This document shows positions 32,364 through 43,139 of a stretch of DNA of 64,000 nt, piece after piece. Where the stretch lies: contig NC_063436.1 of assembly GCF_020379485.1 (NCBI RefSeq), positions 12,851,389 to 12,915,388 of the forward strand, read 5' to 3'. This DNA comes from Brassica napus (lineage: Eukaryota > Streptophyta > Magnoliopsida > Brassicales > Brassicaceae). The notes below the pieces were generated by a model that did no database searches, was not told the origin of the DNA, and worked only from the letters and a program-made list of their open reading frames with translations. The stretch's first letter is position 1; each line of letters begins with the position of its first letter. Position numbers and translations under genes: made by a program.

Positions 32364-33422
32364 ATGGAATCAATGAAGACGCAGTATCTCAAATCTTGGT
32401 CTGGTAGAAAGAAGGAAAAGGAGAGGAAGAAGAGGTGGTTCTTGGAAAACGGAAGCCTCTTACTAGAAGAACTAATCTCTGACTCTAATGGTAAATCTAT
32501 TCCTATACGCAGCTTTCCTTCCGACCAGATCCTTGAAGCCACTAATAACTTTGATTCAAGTTGTTTTGTCTCGGAAGATGCGTACTATAAATGGTACAGA
32601 GGTGATATAGAAGACAGATCTTATATGATCAAGAAGTTCTCCGAGGATAAAGTTACAGGACACAGAGTTGAAGAGGTTTACAATGATATTGTCTTGTCTG
32701 CTCGAATGAGCAATCACAACAACTTTCTAAAACTATTAGGATGCTCCCTCGAGTTTCCTTTTCCGGTTCTTGTTTTTGAATTCGCTGGTAATGGAGTCTT
32801 GAATGAGAGAGGAGGTATTAGTGTTAACGGGGAAGATTCTTTGTTGCCTTGGGGTTTACGGTTAAAGATTGGGAAAGAGATTGCAAATGCTGTGACGTAT
32901 CTTCACATGGCGTTCCCTAAGATCATCATACATAGAGATGTTAAGCCAATGCATGTTTTCTTGGACAGTAACTGGACCGTGAAGTTGTCTGATTTATCCT
33001 TCTCGATATCTCTCCCTGAAGGAAAAACAAGAATAGAAGCTGAAAGAATTATCGGAACGTTTGGGTACCTTGATCCGCTATACCATGCCACGAGTTTTGT
33101 GACTGAGTATACCGATGTGTACAGCTTTGGGATCTGTTTGTTGGTTCTTGTCACTGGTAAACCAGTTGTCATTGCTGGATCTGATGGAGATCCTCATGGT
33201 ATTCTTAGCTATGTGGTAGGATTGTGGGAGAATGGGAAAGTCAATGAAGTACTTGATCCAATGATTGCTAAAGACATCACAAGTGTCCAGAAATCGCAGG
33301 TGGAAATGTGTGTTGGGCTGGCTTTGAGATGCTGCGAGGCGAGAGATGAATACAGACCAAAGATGATCCAAGTAGCTAAAGAACTCAAACTGATTGAGGC
33401 ATTACTGAGAGATACTAGCTAG
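32364..33422 (+). CDS. ZED1-related (ZRK) receptor-like pseudokinase
   Basis: A single-exon gene of 352 residues with a good start context (ACCATGG). No signal peptide or membrane helix is present, as in RLCK-XII-2. A basic N-terminus leads to [20 protein letters not shown] and the [16 protein letters not shown] block typical of ZRKs. The kinase fold has the beta-3 lysine (YMIKKF, K90/K91), HRD at 190-192 and Lys194. The Asn of HRDxKxxN is replaced by His197, and DFG is replaced by D210-Leu-Ser. There is also no usable glycine loop. ZRKs act as cytosolic adaptors that link bacterial effector-modified kinases to the NLR ZAR1 in immunity. The known A. thaliana ZRK cluster is on another chromosome, so this is a dispersed member. 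The frame is complete, so I score it functional. Confidence 0.88.
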   Translation: MESMKTQYLKSWSGRKKEKERKKRWFLENGSLLLEELISDSNGKSIPIRSFPSDQILEATNNFDSSCFVSEDAYYKWYRGDIEDRSYMIKKFSEDKVTGHRVEEVYNDIVLSARMSNHNNFLKLLGCSLEFPFPVLVFEFAGNGVLNERGGISVNGEDSLLPWGLRLKIGKEIANAVTYLHMAFPKIIIHRDVKPMHVFLDSNWTVKLSDLSFSISLPEGKTRIEAERIIGTFGYLDPLYHATSFVTEYTDVYSFGICLLVLVTGKPVVIAGSDGDPHGILSYVVGLWENGKVNEVLDPMIAKDITSVQKSQVEMCVGLALRCCEARDEYRPKMIQVAKELKLIEALLRDTS

Positions 33423-33859
33423 ATCTAATGTTTGTTGCAGGCCCCTTTTATCCGTTAGGTTATCTGTAAAAACATGTTTCAGCTTCATATTTTCGTTGGT
33501 TACGTTATCAAAACGAAATACTTAAAAAAGTCTGAAAACAGAGATATTATTCAATAAACTAAGCTCTTAGACGATGCTTTGACAATTCCTACTGATTTGA
33601 CTTCTTTGGCCATATCCATCATTGTAAGCAAGTCCTTTTAATAGGCCAGAGTCTGGAAAATGTTTCACTTGTAAAGATGCAGAGTTTAAAACTGAGTTTT
33701 GACGTATAGTTTGTACCAGCTGGAATTAATGCAGCAGAAACTGCTACTACGTGTAGTTCTAACCGATCAGTTTCCTTCTTGGCACTGAAAACAATATCTT
33801 TGAAATTATAAGATTGATTAGTATGTGAATCCATCTCCTCGGCTTTGAAATTTTAAGAT
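33423..33859. other. 3' flank of the ZRK gene
   Basis: No gene. The right part may already belong to the copia-like relic, but I could not read protein from it. Confidence 0.4.
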
Positions 33860-34260
33860 TGATGGCTGGTCGGTCGACCCTCAGTGTGTATCCCAGCCTT
33901 AAGCAAGGCTTTATATGATGCAAATTTCTTAGGAATGCCTCATATCATCTTTTTGACCAATTCCTTTTGTCCTTATAGTTTTACATAGGACAATAGCGTC
34001 ATTCTTTACTGAACTCAACTTTGAGTTGAAACTTGTGGTGGATACATATCTTCAGTCATCCTCAGATTTTTTAATTGAGAAGCCAACTAATCCAACCTTG
34101 TTCTGTTAACAGTGGCAGTTCCTTCGTAGTAGTTAACTAACACGTGTTCCATACGTCTTTTGCTGAAGAACATCCTTTAAAAAAGATCTTGAACTGATCA
34201 GGAATAGAATTGAAGAATTGACACTGTCTCCGACGAAGAGGAATCTGTCCAACCAAGTCA
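33860..34260 (-). pseudogene. Ty1/copia gag (UBN2-type) relic
   Basis: Minus-strand frames, broken by several stops and shifts, read QFFNSIPDQFKIFF, SSAKDVWN, YYEGTATVNRTRLD, LASQLKNLRMTED and KELVKKMI with IPKKFASYKAL. This order of blocks is that of the UBN2 gag domain of plant copia retrotransposons. No LTR, protease or reverse transcriptase was found, so it is an old fragment. Confidence 0.7.
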
Positions 34261-34379
34261 TCATTCTAACCAATGAACTGATGCAACATCGCCTTAAGAA
34301 ACTTAGTAAGCATTGAATTATAGCGGACGGCTTTGTGAGTCTGAATGTGCAACTTCAAATCCTGGTCTTAGCAAACTAC

Positions 34380-34472
34380 ACATACGATGGCAGTTCTTCT
34401 AGAATGGAGGGCATGGTTCAGTCCCAAGTTCAGGCGCCGATAAATTGTGTCGCTTACTACTTCGAGATTCGA
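34380..34472 (+). pseudogene. 92-bp fragment of the SPRY gene first exon
   Basis: The stretch matches 44166-44257 with about seven differences (shared block GGCAGTTCTTCTAG, then ATGGAGGGCATGGTTCAG, then CTTACTACTTCGAGATT). In that gene it encodes the early SPRY segment ending CIAYYFEI. Sequence on both sides is unrelated to the SPRY gene. Confidence 0.85.
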
Positions 34473-35861
34473 CCATTGTTCTGAACACATTAGAAATTCT
34501 TCCATGTAATGAGTTAAGCAACTCTGTTATGTACTCATGTGTCAATGATTGGATCACTTGTGCTAAACTCACTTTGAGTAACCTATGCAAGAATAGGGAA
34601 CTTGGAACAATGAACCAAAAGTCTCAAAGGAACCGACTGTTTGTTCCAGAATAATTTCTAGACCTTTAATTGATAAAAAAAACAAATGAAGCATCTATAC
34701 TATTATTTATAATTTTATTCATTTAGTTACCATAAATACTTATTTTTTTAACATTGTTTTAGTTGTCTGCCATATGATATTAATTGGTTATAGAGTTATT
34801 TTTAATTTATAAGTAGGTTAAAATACATTAAAATTTAAAATCGTTGACCAATGATATGATAACAAAAAATAAGATTTTACCCATGGGTAACATATAACCA
34901 AATATTACTTAAATGATTTCCTTTTTAAGAAAAAGTTACTTAAATGATTTTTCTAGTCCTTTTACCCTACTCCATAATTATTCGGTCGAATGAGAAAATA
35001 GATAATTTTTTAGGCAATTTTCTTGAATAGCCATTTTTAAGTTTTTTTTCAAAAAATAGTCGTTAAAATAAGAAAATGACTAAAATAGTTTTTTTTTGTT
35101 TTGAAAATTTTAATTTTGATTTTTTTATTTTTAAAAATTTGAAACCATATCTCCAAAACTTCGCCCCTTAACGCTAAACTCTAAGTTTAGATTAATTAAC
35201 CTAAGGTAAAAATACATTTTTATTCTTTAATAAAACTTATTTCGATCATTTTTTTTATTAAGGAATATTTTTGTGATAAAAACTTAAAAATGATTATGCT
35301 AGGGAATTTTTCTAATTTGTTTTCCTGAATAGAAAATTGATGTAAAAAAAGATCTGGTTATTGCTTTTCTTTTTTTCTTATATGAATTAACAGATTATCA
35401 ATGGCGGCATTTTAATGATGAAAGAATAAAAAAAAACACATAAAGAAAAAGAAAACATAAATGATTATATGTAGGAAATAGTACGAGAGATGGACATATA
35501 AATTGAGATTCGGGGCCGTCTCGGTTTATTAATTGTTCGGTTTATTTCCCTTCCAAATTTAATTTCGAAGGAACAATTCTCCTGGGGACTTTCCCTCTGT
35601 TTCCAAGGTAACATTTTCTCGGGAAAATTTATATTATTTTCTAGGAAAAGAACTCCCCGCGCTCTTTCTTTTCTTGAAACTAGGTCAAATCTTACTTTAG
35701 AAATTCATCTGGGTAGATCGATACTCTTGATTTCGTTGCCGTTCATGTGTGGTATCTAGGCGAGAGACTTTCTCGGGAACACACGTTTTCTTCACTGATT
35801 CGTTCGCTTCGTAGTATCGTATCGATGCAATTTTGGATTATTTTTTTGTGTCCAGGAAACG
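34473..35861. other. AT-rich spacer with a possible Helitron 5' end
   Basis: TCTATACTATTATTTATAAT at 34694, preceded by A, resembles a Helitron 5' terminus, but no hairpin plus CTAG end follows. No gene is supported before the LisH gene at 35862. Confidence 0.4.
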
Positions 35862-36813
35862 ATGATGAAGATGGTAATTGATACGGAAGATTGGGAGGAG
35901 GAGATGAATACCGCACAAATCGTTAAGCCGTATATGGATAGGATTGTTATGGATTATCTTGTTAGTGAAGGAAAGTTAGAAGCGGCCCATGTATTCACGG
36001 AAGAATCTCTAACTCAGGGTAATGATTCAACATTTTTTCTAAGTTTCTTGAGTGTTTCTATTCTCACTTTGTTGTGTTATCAGCTCAAATACAGCTTGTG
36101 GATGAGCGAATTACCCAACGAGTTGCTATTGTGGAAGCCATCAAAGCTGGAGATCTCAATTTTGCTAAAGAGGAGCTGAGTGCTTTCAAGCCTGAGGTAC
36201 ACTGTGATTTGATCTGTGTTCTCTCATCAGTATTGTGGTTATAATCAAAACCTGAAACTTGTGCAGATACTGAGAAACTTCCATCTCCTTAAGCAACAGT
36301 TCATAGAACTTATCCGTGAGGAAAGACACAGTGATGCATTTGATTTTGCTCAGCTTCATCTGAAACCATTTCACGAGGATGTGTGTTTCTCATCTCCGTG
36401 TATTGTTTTTGATTATAGAGATCATAGTACTGACTGTTTTTATTCAGATGGCATTTTTAAAACAAGTGGAGGAAGTTATGTCTCTTCTCGTCTTTGAGAA
36501 CATTTCAACATGTCCCGTGAAAGATTTTCTTGGCGAATCCCAATGGCTTAAGACAGCTAGTGAAGTAAATGCAGCAATTCTTAGCAGCTTCGGGAAAGGT
36601 AACTTTCTTTTTTCATTTCACTGTTTGATGTGTGTTCTCTTAGCACCTGTACCATGTTAACAAGTACGTTATGTTTGTGAATTAATAGGTCCCAAACTTC
36701 AACGCTTGCTGAAAAAGCTGACACTGAATCAGAAACAGTTGGATGAGAGAGCATATGAGTACCCACGTATGAGTGATATGTCCACTGGTGAGCTCATATA
36801 CCCAGAAGAATGA
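35862..36813 (+). CDS. GID8/TWA1-like LisH-CTLH-CRA protein
   Basis: Five exons (35862-36018, 36084-36196, 36267-36380, 36448-36598, 36689-36813) join in phase to 219 residues. The LisH segment reads MDRIVMDYLVSEGKLEAAHV, followed by CTLH (VAIVEAIKAGDLNFAKEEL, then QQFIELIREERHSDAFDFAQ) and CRA (FENISTCPVKDFLGESQWLK through STGELIYPEE). This is the architecture of GID8/TWA1, a core subunit of the CTLH/GID E3 ubiquitin ligase, where it dimerises and binds RanBPM. It matches the LisH/RanBPM gene that A. thaliana carries in the same cluster (At4g09300 as I recall). The N-terminus is short and acidic. Two SPRY-type relatives lie 7 and 17 kb downstream. The third intron is only 67 bp. All exons are open. 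Confidence 0.88.
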
Positions 36814-36867
36814 AGAAACCAATCTGCCAGAGAAAACAACACCAATTTACACATTGCTACTACTATT

Positions 36868-37466
36868 TTTGGTTTGTTTGTATTAACCGGGTTACTTTGT
36901 TTTTTCTTCTCTGGTTATTTTCGGTATAGCTTTTATCACATACAACATCATTTGTACAAAGATCATTTTGAATCAACGAAACAAACAAAGAGATATTCTC
37001 TCTAACAACTCCGTATCTAGTGTTTGATTCAATGAACTTCTCCCACTTCATTCACAAATTTCGCCCACTCTTCAAATCGAGAAGACGTGGCCAACGAGGA
37101 AGAAGAATCTTATCAGGAGTTCTTTTTCACGTATGTAATCAATGTTTGAAGTGGAGATCAAGATCCAATTCATTTCATGTTACACTTCTGACATATCTTA
37201 TCTGCTGACATGTTTGGTTGTTGTGTAAATGGAACTCTGGTAGGGACTGTCTCCAAGTATATCAAGGGTCCTCTCTTTCCTACTGTCGCTTAACATAGCC
37301 AGAACGAGAAGTATGCTCCTCTTATTCTTTCCTTTCTTTTTGTTGAATTATCCTCCCAGCTCCTTGCATGTGAGGTTCATTGTTATGCTCTGGGGTTTTG
37401 TTCTGAATGTTGGCAGGGTTACTGTCAACTTTGGGCAGGAGAAGTTTGCTTTTGATCTTAAGGTAA
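36868..37466 (+). pseudogene. Broken copy of the RanBPM-like gene, with promoter
   Basis: From about 36868 the sequence follows the minus-strand gene at 55.2-56.3 kb: promoter (AACAAACAAAGAGATATTCT), leader, exon-1 start (NFSHFIHKF), a jump that removes the rest of exon 1 and nearly all of exon 2, then the exon-2 end, intron, exon 3 (GGTAGGGACTGTCTCCAAGT) and exon 4 (FGQEKFAFDLK). Frameshifts and stops in exon 3 prevent a product. The LINE next to the parent gene is absent from this copy. Confidence 0.88.
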
Positions 37467-37523
37467 GATACGATTGGCTACTATTTCTTAGCTTTTGAGT
37501 AATTCGAGCAAATTATTTACACT
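37467..37523. other. Junction between pseudogene and LINE relic
   Basis: Homology to the RanBPM-like gene stops just after a GTAAGATA donor site; a LINE ORF1 relic begins on the other strand. Confidence 0.4.
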
Positions 37524-38104
37524 TCCCACATTTCAAAGGAAGTCAAGTGTATGAAACTGATATTTCAACTTCACTACCATTGATAAATCCATAAATAATA
37601 CAAGATGCAAGCTCTTGCAGAAGGTCAACCATAACAATAAGCTTAGCCACTCCATAATCTTTCTTTAAGAGCAACTGCAACTGGTTTGTTTATCATCATA
37701 GGTAACCTGCTCATACTTTCCTCATTTAATATCAGATAAGGAACTCCACTCAATTCAACACTAACAGCTGTAGAAGTGATTTGAGGTTCATTAGGTGAGA
37801 ATTCAGATTACCAAGGGGCGACGAACATTGGGAGATAGGTCAGCTCAGAAGGGAGAAGATATCCAGAATGTGTTGCCCAGAGCTTCCACTGCATGGCGTC
37901 TAGAACATGCATTTTTGAAACCAGTCTTTTGAATTTTCCATGAAATCTCTGAGTCCTTCCATCGCTCTTGTGACATTCTCCAGTGATCAGTTGTTGAGGC
38001 TCCTTGCTAGATAAATATCGAGTAATGCTTGAGGAACTTGGTCGAGAGGTCGCGAAACTGTCAATATAATTCTCCAAGAGTCTCGCAAACCATGTCAGGT
38101 CCGC
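37524..38104 (-). pseudogene. LINE ORF1 (DUF4283, gag-like) relic
   Basis: The minus strand reads LPSELTYLPMFVAPW, then SVELSGVPYLILNEESMSRL, KPVAVALKERLW, then VMVDLLQELASCIIYGFING and SEVEISVSYT. This order is that of the DUF4283 nucleic-acid-binding region of plant LINE ORF1 proteins (PMFVAPW, elements around GVPY, NG.EVEI.VSYPWLP). Several stops and a missing zinc knuckle show that it is dead. It is not the missing ORF1 of the LINE at 56-61 kb, being 18 kb away. Confidence 0.75.
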
Positions 38105-38345
38105 TGAATATTTTTTCAAAAAACGTCTAAATGATTTAATATTAGTCAAACTTAAAAAAGAAATTTAATATTTTAGAAATTTGAGACACTCATATCCGCC
38201 TACCATTAACAATTTAACGATGCTCTAATACAATATTAATTATTGACATTGTAATGGAAAAGATAAACCATTTTAATAAAAAAAAAATTTGCCAACTATA
38301 GAGACAATTATTAACGTCTAATAAAAAAAATTTACAAGGAAAAAA
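38105..38345 (+). repeat. Dispersed repeat, copy 1
   Basis: It matches 43655-43868, in the same orientation, through shared blocks AAATGATTTAATATTAGT, CTACCATTAACAATTTAACG, AATACAATATTAATTA and ACAATTATTAACGTCTAATA. The other copy ends about 150 bp before the SPRY-LisH gene at 44023, so this may be a stranded promoter fragment. Confidence 0.75.
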
Positions 38346-39288
38346 GACTAAGGTATTAACTGACTGCAAATACTTGATAGAGATGATAAAGGAACCTTAG
38401 ACATGGCCGACTTTCTCGACGTAGTTGAAGAATATTCAAGAACTGAAGAGATGATATCATGATTTCAAAATATCCAATATTTTTCGGGCCCTAATGAGAT
38501 CGATGATTTTTAGCTAGAGTTGCTTGATCTTTTTATATGATTCTTTGTTTTGTGTTTATTATATTTCGTTGTAGTTAACGAAACCACTTCAGATTTGAGT
38601 ATTAAAATAACTAGAGGGTTTTTCCGGGCTACGCCCGGATTTTTCCCTATAATATTATTAAATTGATTTAAACTTGCGTTTTTAGTATTGAGTAGGGTTT
38701 TTTCTGGTGAGATTGTATTGTAATTCTTTTTATATATACAGAGTAATGCATCTCTTTTAAAAGGATGGTTATGGCTGAAGTTATTGATTCAACTGTTATT
38801 ATATAATTTTGGTAAGTGGTGCTATGAGGTTTGTATATCTGAATTATTAGTTTTTATCTTATTACTATATAAATTATTCTGTTGAACTTGTATTAATTTG
38901 CATATATTTTTTGTATATTAAGAAGTTTTTATGTAATACCAAATATCCTTCGATATTATAAAATATGTTTACAACTTATGAAATAAAAAATGAGTTTGAT
39001 AACTAACAAAGAACATTAGCTTGAGCGATGGTCTCCAGAACAACTTAATGATCGTAACAAAAAAAAGAAACATAAAAGAAAAAGTGATCAGTATACTATG
39101 TAAAAGCAATATGGCTATAACTGAGTTTTAATAATTTGTTTGAATATTTTTTTCATGTCTATTTTGATCTTATATATGGTATGATATAAGAAACATTAAA
39201 TTGTAGCTCCGATAACATATATAGGTACTCGTAGCTAGTGATGAAGAGAATTGTAATTTTCCTGCAGTAGTAAACTTGAAATTAATTC

Positions 39289-40124
39289 TCTAAACTATAT
39301 TTGCGAAGTGATTTTGCCACATGTTTTCTCTACAATCAATTTCACAAAACAAATATGACATGACTAATGAAATTGATGACATGGCTTCCAGGAAAATATG
39401 ACATATATAATTTCATTTAATGTTGATTTATATTTTTGGCAAACTTATTAGAATATGGTAATAATTCATATATTATATTTAATATTGATATTTATTTTTG
39501 GCAAACTTTTTTAAAATATGGTAATAGCTCATACATCATCTATAAAATAAATATATTCATATAAAACATTTCAAATTTCAAAATATTATTATTTTTGTAA
39601 TACTAAAGCTTTCAAAATTTCTACAATTTTTTAAAAATTAAATAATATCTAATCGTAAGATCATTAGTTTTTTATATACCTACAATCATGCAATGTTATA
39701 TCATTTTTATTAGTTTTATACAAATTGATTGTCACATGTCATTTTACAATCAATTTCACAAAACAAATATGACATGCCTACTAAAATTGATGACATGGCT
39801 TGCGGCAAAATATGACATGGATAATTTCATTAATGTTGATTTATATTTTGGCAAACTTATTAGAATATGGTAATAATTCATATATTACATTTAATATTGA
39901 TATTTCTTTTTGGTAATTTTTTTTTAATATGGTAATAGCTCATACATCTCCTATAAAATTAATGTATTCATATATAACATTTCAAATTTCGAAATATTAT
40001 TATTTTTGTACAATTATACAATTTGTATTACTAAAGCTTTCAAAAATTTCTACAATATTTTAAAAATTTAAATATCTAATCGTAAAAAAATTCTTTATCG
40101 CACATGGTGCAGGAAAACACCTAG
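39289..40124 (+). mobile_element. Nested Helitron with an internal duplication
   Basis: It begins TCTAAACTATATTTGCGAAG and ends GCACATGGTGCAGGAAAACAC then CTAG (40121-40124) followed by T. The base before it is C and not A, so the exact 5' base is uncertain by two positions. It carries two diverged direct copies of ~330 bp (39332-39661 and 39744-40085) sharing CAATTTCACAAAACAAATAT and AATATGGTAATAATTCATAT. Confidence 0.75.
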
Positions 40125-40692
40125 TAATAAATCAAAATTCAATTTAATAAATAAAATAATAGTAAAATTGCCACAGATTTTAGGTCCTTGCAGTTTAGTA
40201 GTTGTATTAATAATAAATTAAATAAGGATCAGTGCCTTTATATATTGTTGGGATGATGCTTGTGACGATAAGAACATGAAATCTTCTATCTCTCTTGGCT
40301 TGTAAGGATCTAAAGTCTGCGGCTTGGTTGTAAGTAGCTTATATTATTTGATAATTTATTGGTCAATGGTAATCACAAAATCATATATTAATGTCTTTCC
40401 TCTCCTAAACTCTGAACTATTTACGTTTCATGTCATAGATATCAAATATACAATAGAACCTGTTTCTGAAGACATAAATAATAAACTGAGCAATGTAATT
40501 CTGATGAAGCAGAGTGATAAAACAGTAAACATGATTTTTAGCTGCTAATCATGCAAAGTAGATAAAATGTTTCAAGGAAAAAAAACACTGAAAAGCAAAA
40601 AAACTGAAAGGAAATCATAAGTCAATACTTAAACTGAAAAAAGACTTAAACATCATTGAAGCATGCAATAAGTGAGAAGATGAATGGGAGCT

Positions 40693-40878
40693 CTACTTCT
40701 CACATCTTGGGCGCTTAGCTTTCGCTGGCCCATCACTTGCAGAGTTCCTCTTACTCTCCTCATCTGCAGAATCTCCACGCCTGTTCGAAGGTTCACACAC
40801 TTCATTTCCAAGAAAATAATATAACTGCAGACGTAATCTTTTTAAATTATCATATAATTTGACAATAATCTCTTCCAA
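40693..40878 (-). pseudogene. Possible RPA-like C-terminus inside the Helitron
   Basis: A 61-codon frame ends NRRGDSADEESKRNSASDGP then AKAKRPRCEK, a Ser/Lys-rich tail of the sort found at the C-terminus of Helitron RPA70-like proteins. No OB-fold sequence was found upstream. Tentative. Confidence 0.4.
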
Positions 40879-41629
40879 GAAAATAATATAATTTCCTCAA
40901 CGTTACATGTTTATTTATTTATCTATACTAAGCTTTCTTAACTACCCAACAACTTCAACTAATGTAAATAGAGATCCATACTTGCTTTTAGCTGCATTAG
41001 TGTGGAAGGAGAGGTTTTATGTTAAAATAAAAGTTAAAGATCGAGAGATAGTAAGATGGAGAATCAAAGTTGGTCAGATTGGTGCATTCATCCAACTAAA
41101 AGACAGACGAAACAATGATTGCAAGTGAAACTACTCTAGATGTTTACCTTTGGTATAGATAGTTTCTCATTTAGCTTCTTTTAAACCAGACCACGATGTG
41201 TTATCATCCGCTGATTACAAATTCTACAATGACTCCAGCTATCTTCTCCACAAAACACTCTTTCATAATCTGGTATCTGCTGTATAGAAAAGTGTATTGT
41301 TATTTCATGAACCTAACTACCCAAAACATCAACGAAAATGACATGAACTTATAGCATTATTACCTCTAACGTACTGACTCTGAGATTGGTTAGTGACGTC
41401 TCTTCCTCGAGTTTTTACTGTTTTCTTTATTACCTTGGCGAGCCTTTTCTTTTCAATACTACCATGCTTTGAAGTTCAAGACACGTAGCTTTATGTCAAA
41501 GAAACAAATACATTTTAACTAATGATCAGTCATGGATGAGTCTTTTGATACAGGAAGTCAAAACACTCTAAGCATTTGGAAAAAAAAGGGATCAAATATT
41601 TAGGGTGTCAATGAAACTTACCGGCTTGG

Positions 41630-42260
41630 ATAATCATATGAGCATCACCCATCTTATACTCAAGTGCTCCTGTTTAAAAAAAAAATAACATAAAAACGTG
41701 AGGAGAGAAATAGCTCCGACCAAACTCATCGATCCATTATTAATCACATTTGAATCACCTAAATTACACTGTCAGCAACAATAACATCAACCGAACCACT
41801 TCGGATTGAAGTATCCGCACGACTAAGGGCTTGTTCGCGCCAATTAGGCTGTGATAGAAGTATATTTTCTGTATTTATACAGATTACCCTAGCAAGTGGC
41901 GAGTCAATAGAATGCTCAGCATGTACAAACACACAGGTCCCTGTACGCGAAGATACATTTTTTAAGAAAAGTCAGACCTTTTGAATCCAATATCGTTCAG
42001 TAAAGAACATAGTCATAGAGTTGAAGAAATAAACAATAACCCCTTGTTTCTATGCTTAATGCTTCAGCCCGTGTTGTTTTCTTCAAGACCCTACAACACC
42101 CAAATCTGAGACCAGTAATATCTCTACATTAACAAAGGACACATTTTTTTTTTTTTTGAAGTAGTATAACTAAGAGATGTCTACCCTGGGAAGGCCACCA
42201 ACTACTATTGCTGCATCGAGAGCAAAAGATCCGGTAAAGTATAATGTGACATCTAGGAGA
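41630..42260 (-). pseudogene. Captured organellar-type recA fragment
   Basis: Three exon-like blocks lie in order on the minus strand: TGSFALDAAIVVGGLP (42220-42175); then 60 open codons with TCVFVHAEHSIDSPL, TENILLSQPNWREQALSRAD and SIRSGSVDVIVADSV (about 41937-41762); then EYKMGDAHMIIQA (about 41675-41630). In RecA these are the segment before the Walker A loop, the AEHALDP strand with Walker B (VVDSV), and the EMGDAHM segment. The Walker A block itself is degraded (VLKKTTRAEAL-like). By eye it resembles plant mitochondrial RecA more than the chloroplast form. It cannot make a working recombinase. Confidence 0.75.
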
Positions 42261-43139
42261 AACCTGGAGGTAAAAGGAATGAATCAATCTCTTCTGGTGT
42301 CAATGGTCGACATCCTCTGTTTCTTAGCTCTCATCTGTTAACCGTGAATCTTGGGCTCTTCCTTGCCAAATCACCTGAGACAAAATGAACAACAGGAAAT
42401 CAGATACGATCTGCCATTAGTAACCTAAACACAAAGCAAGGTTAGGTGAATGACATAGACCCTTTTGAATAATCAAACAATACATAACAACGTAAGATCA
42501 ATATTTCCTCTTCGGACATCCATCTCCTTTCAAAGAAACCCACATTCAGATAAGAGAAGAAAGAGGAAAACAAAGACATAAACAGAGAGATGCAGCTGCA
42601 TATATCTCCGAGCTTAAGACATGTGACGGTAGTCACGGGGAAAGGATTGAGAGAGTTCATAAAAAAGAAGGTAGGGTTCTAGAAGATTCTCGTATCAGAT
42701 GATGTTTTAATCTCTGCTCTTCTTCACTTTTCTTCTCCGGTTCGTCTTCGTTCTCTCCACCGTTGATACTATCGACGGCGATCCCTCTCCTTGAATGTCA
42801 TAATTGCAGACGTTTCTCAAAATCATCAATTGAGAGGAGGAGTTAGACCGTGAGCGTTCACACAGCTAAGAAGAAGAAGAGTCAGCCACGATAATAAATT
42901 AATAACTTTCATTGGAGATTTGGTATTGATGAGGTGGGCTTCATATTGGCACTGGATATTATTAATGGCCCAAACGCCTGGCCCGATTTTATATTAGTTG
43001 ACTTAAAACTTCGTATGACGTAGCATAATAATGCTCTCTGATTGGCTGAATATATTAACTGACGTGGATAGGTTTAGAGGGGAGGATATCCACCTTTTAG
43101 TATAGTATAGATTTATTGTTGTATAAAAAAAGGGTATTC

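Larger units (their letters stand above)
38611..43111 (-). mobile_element. Helitron (4.5 kb) with captured recA sequence and a nested Helitron
   Basis: Minus-strand 5' end TCTATACTATACTAAAAGG at 43111; 3' end a hairpin (TCCGGGC TAC GCCCGGA), AAAAACCCT and CTAG (38614-38611). Flanks are A (38610) and T (43112), the Helitron target. Inside are an RPA-like tail (40878-40693), recA-like exons (42260-41630) and a complete second Helitron (39289-40124) in the opposite orientation. Without the nested element it is about 3.7 kb. No Rep/helicase is visible. The pairing of the two ends is inferred from orientation and the absence of other ends between them. Confidence 0.7.

Noticed and set aside
40921..41128. 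Possible extra Helitron 5' end (TCTATACTAAGC) and a short plus-strand frame
   Set aside because: No matching 3' hairpin and CTAG downstream; the motif is short enough to occur by chance in this DNA.
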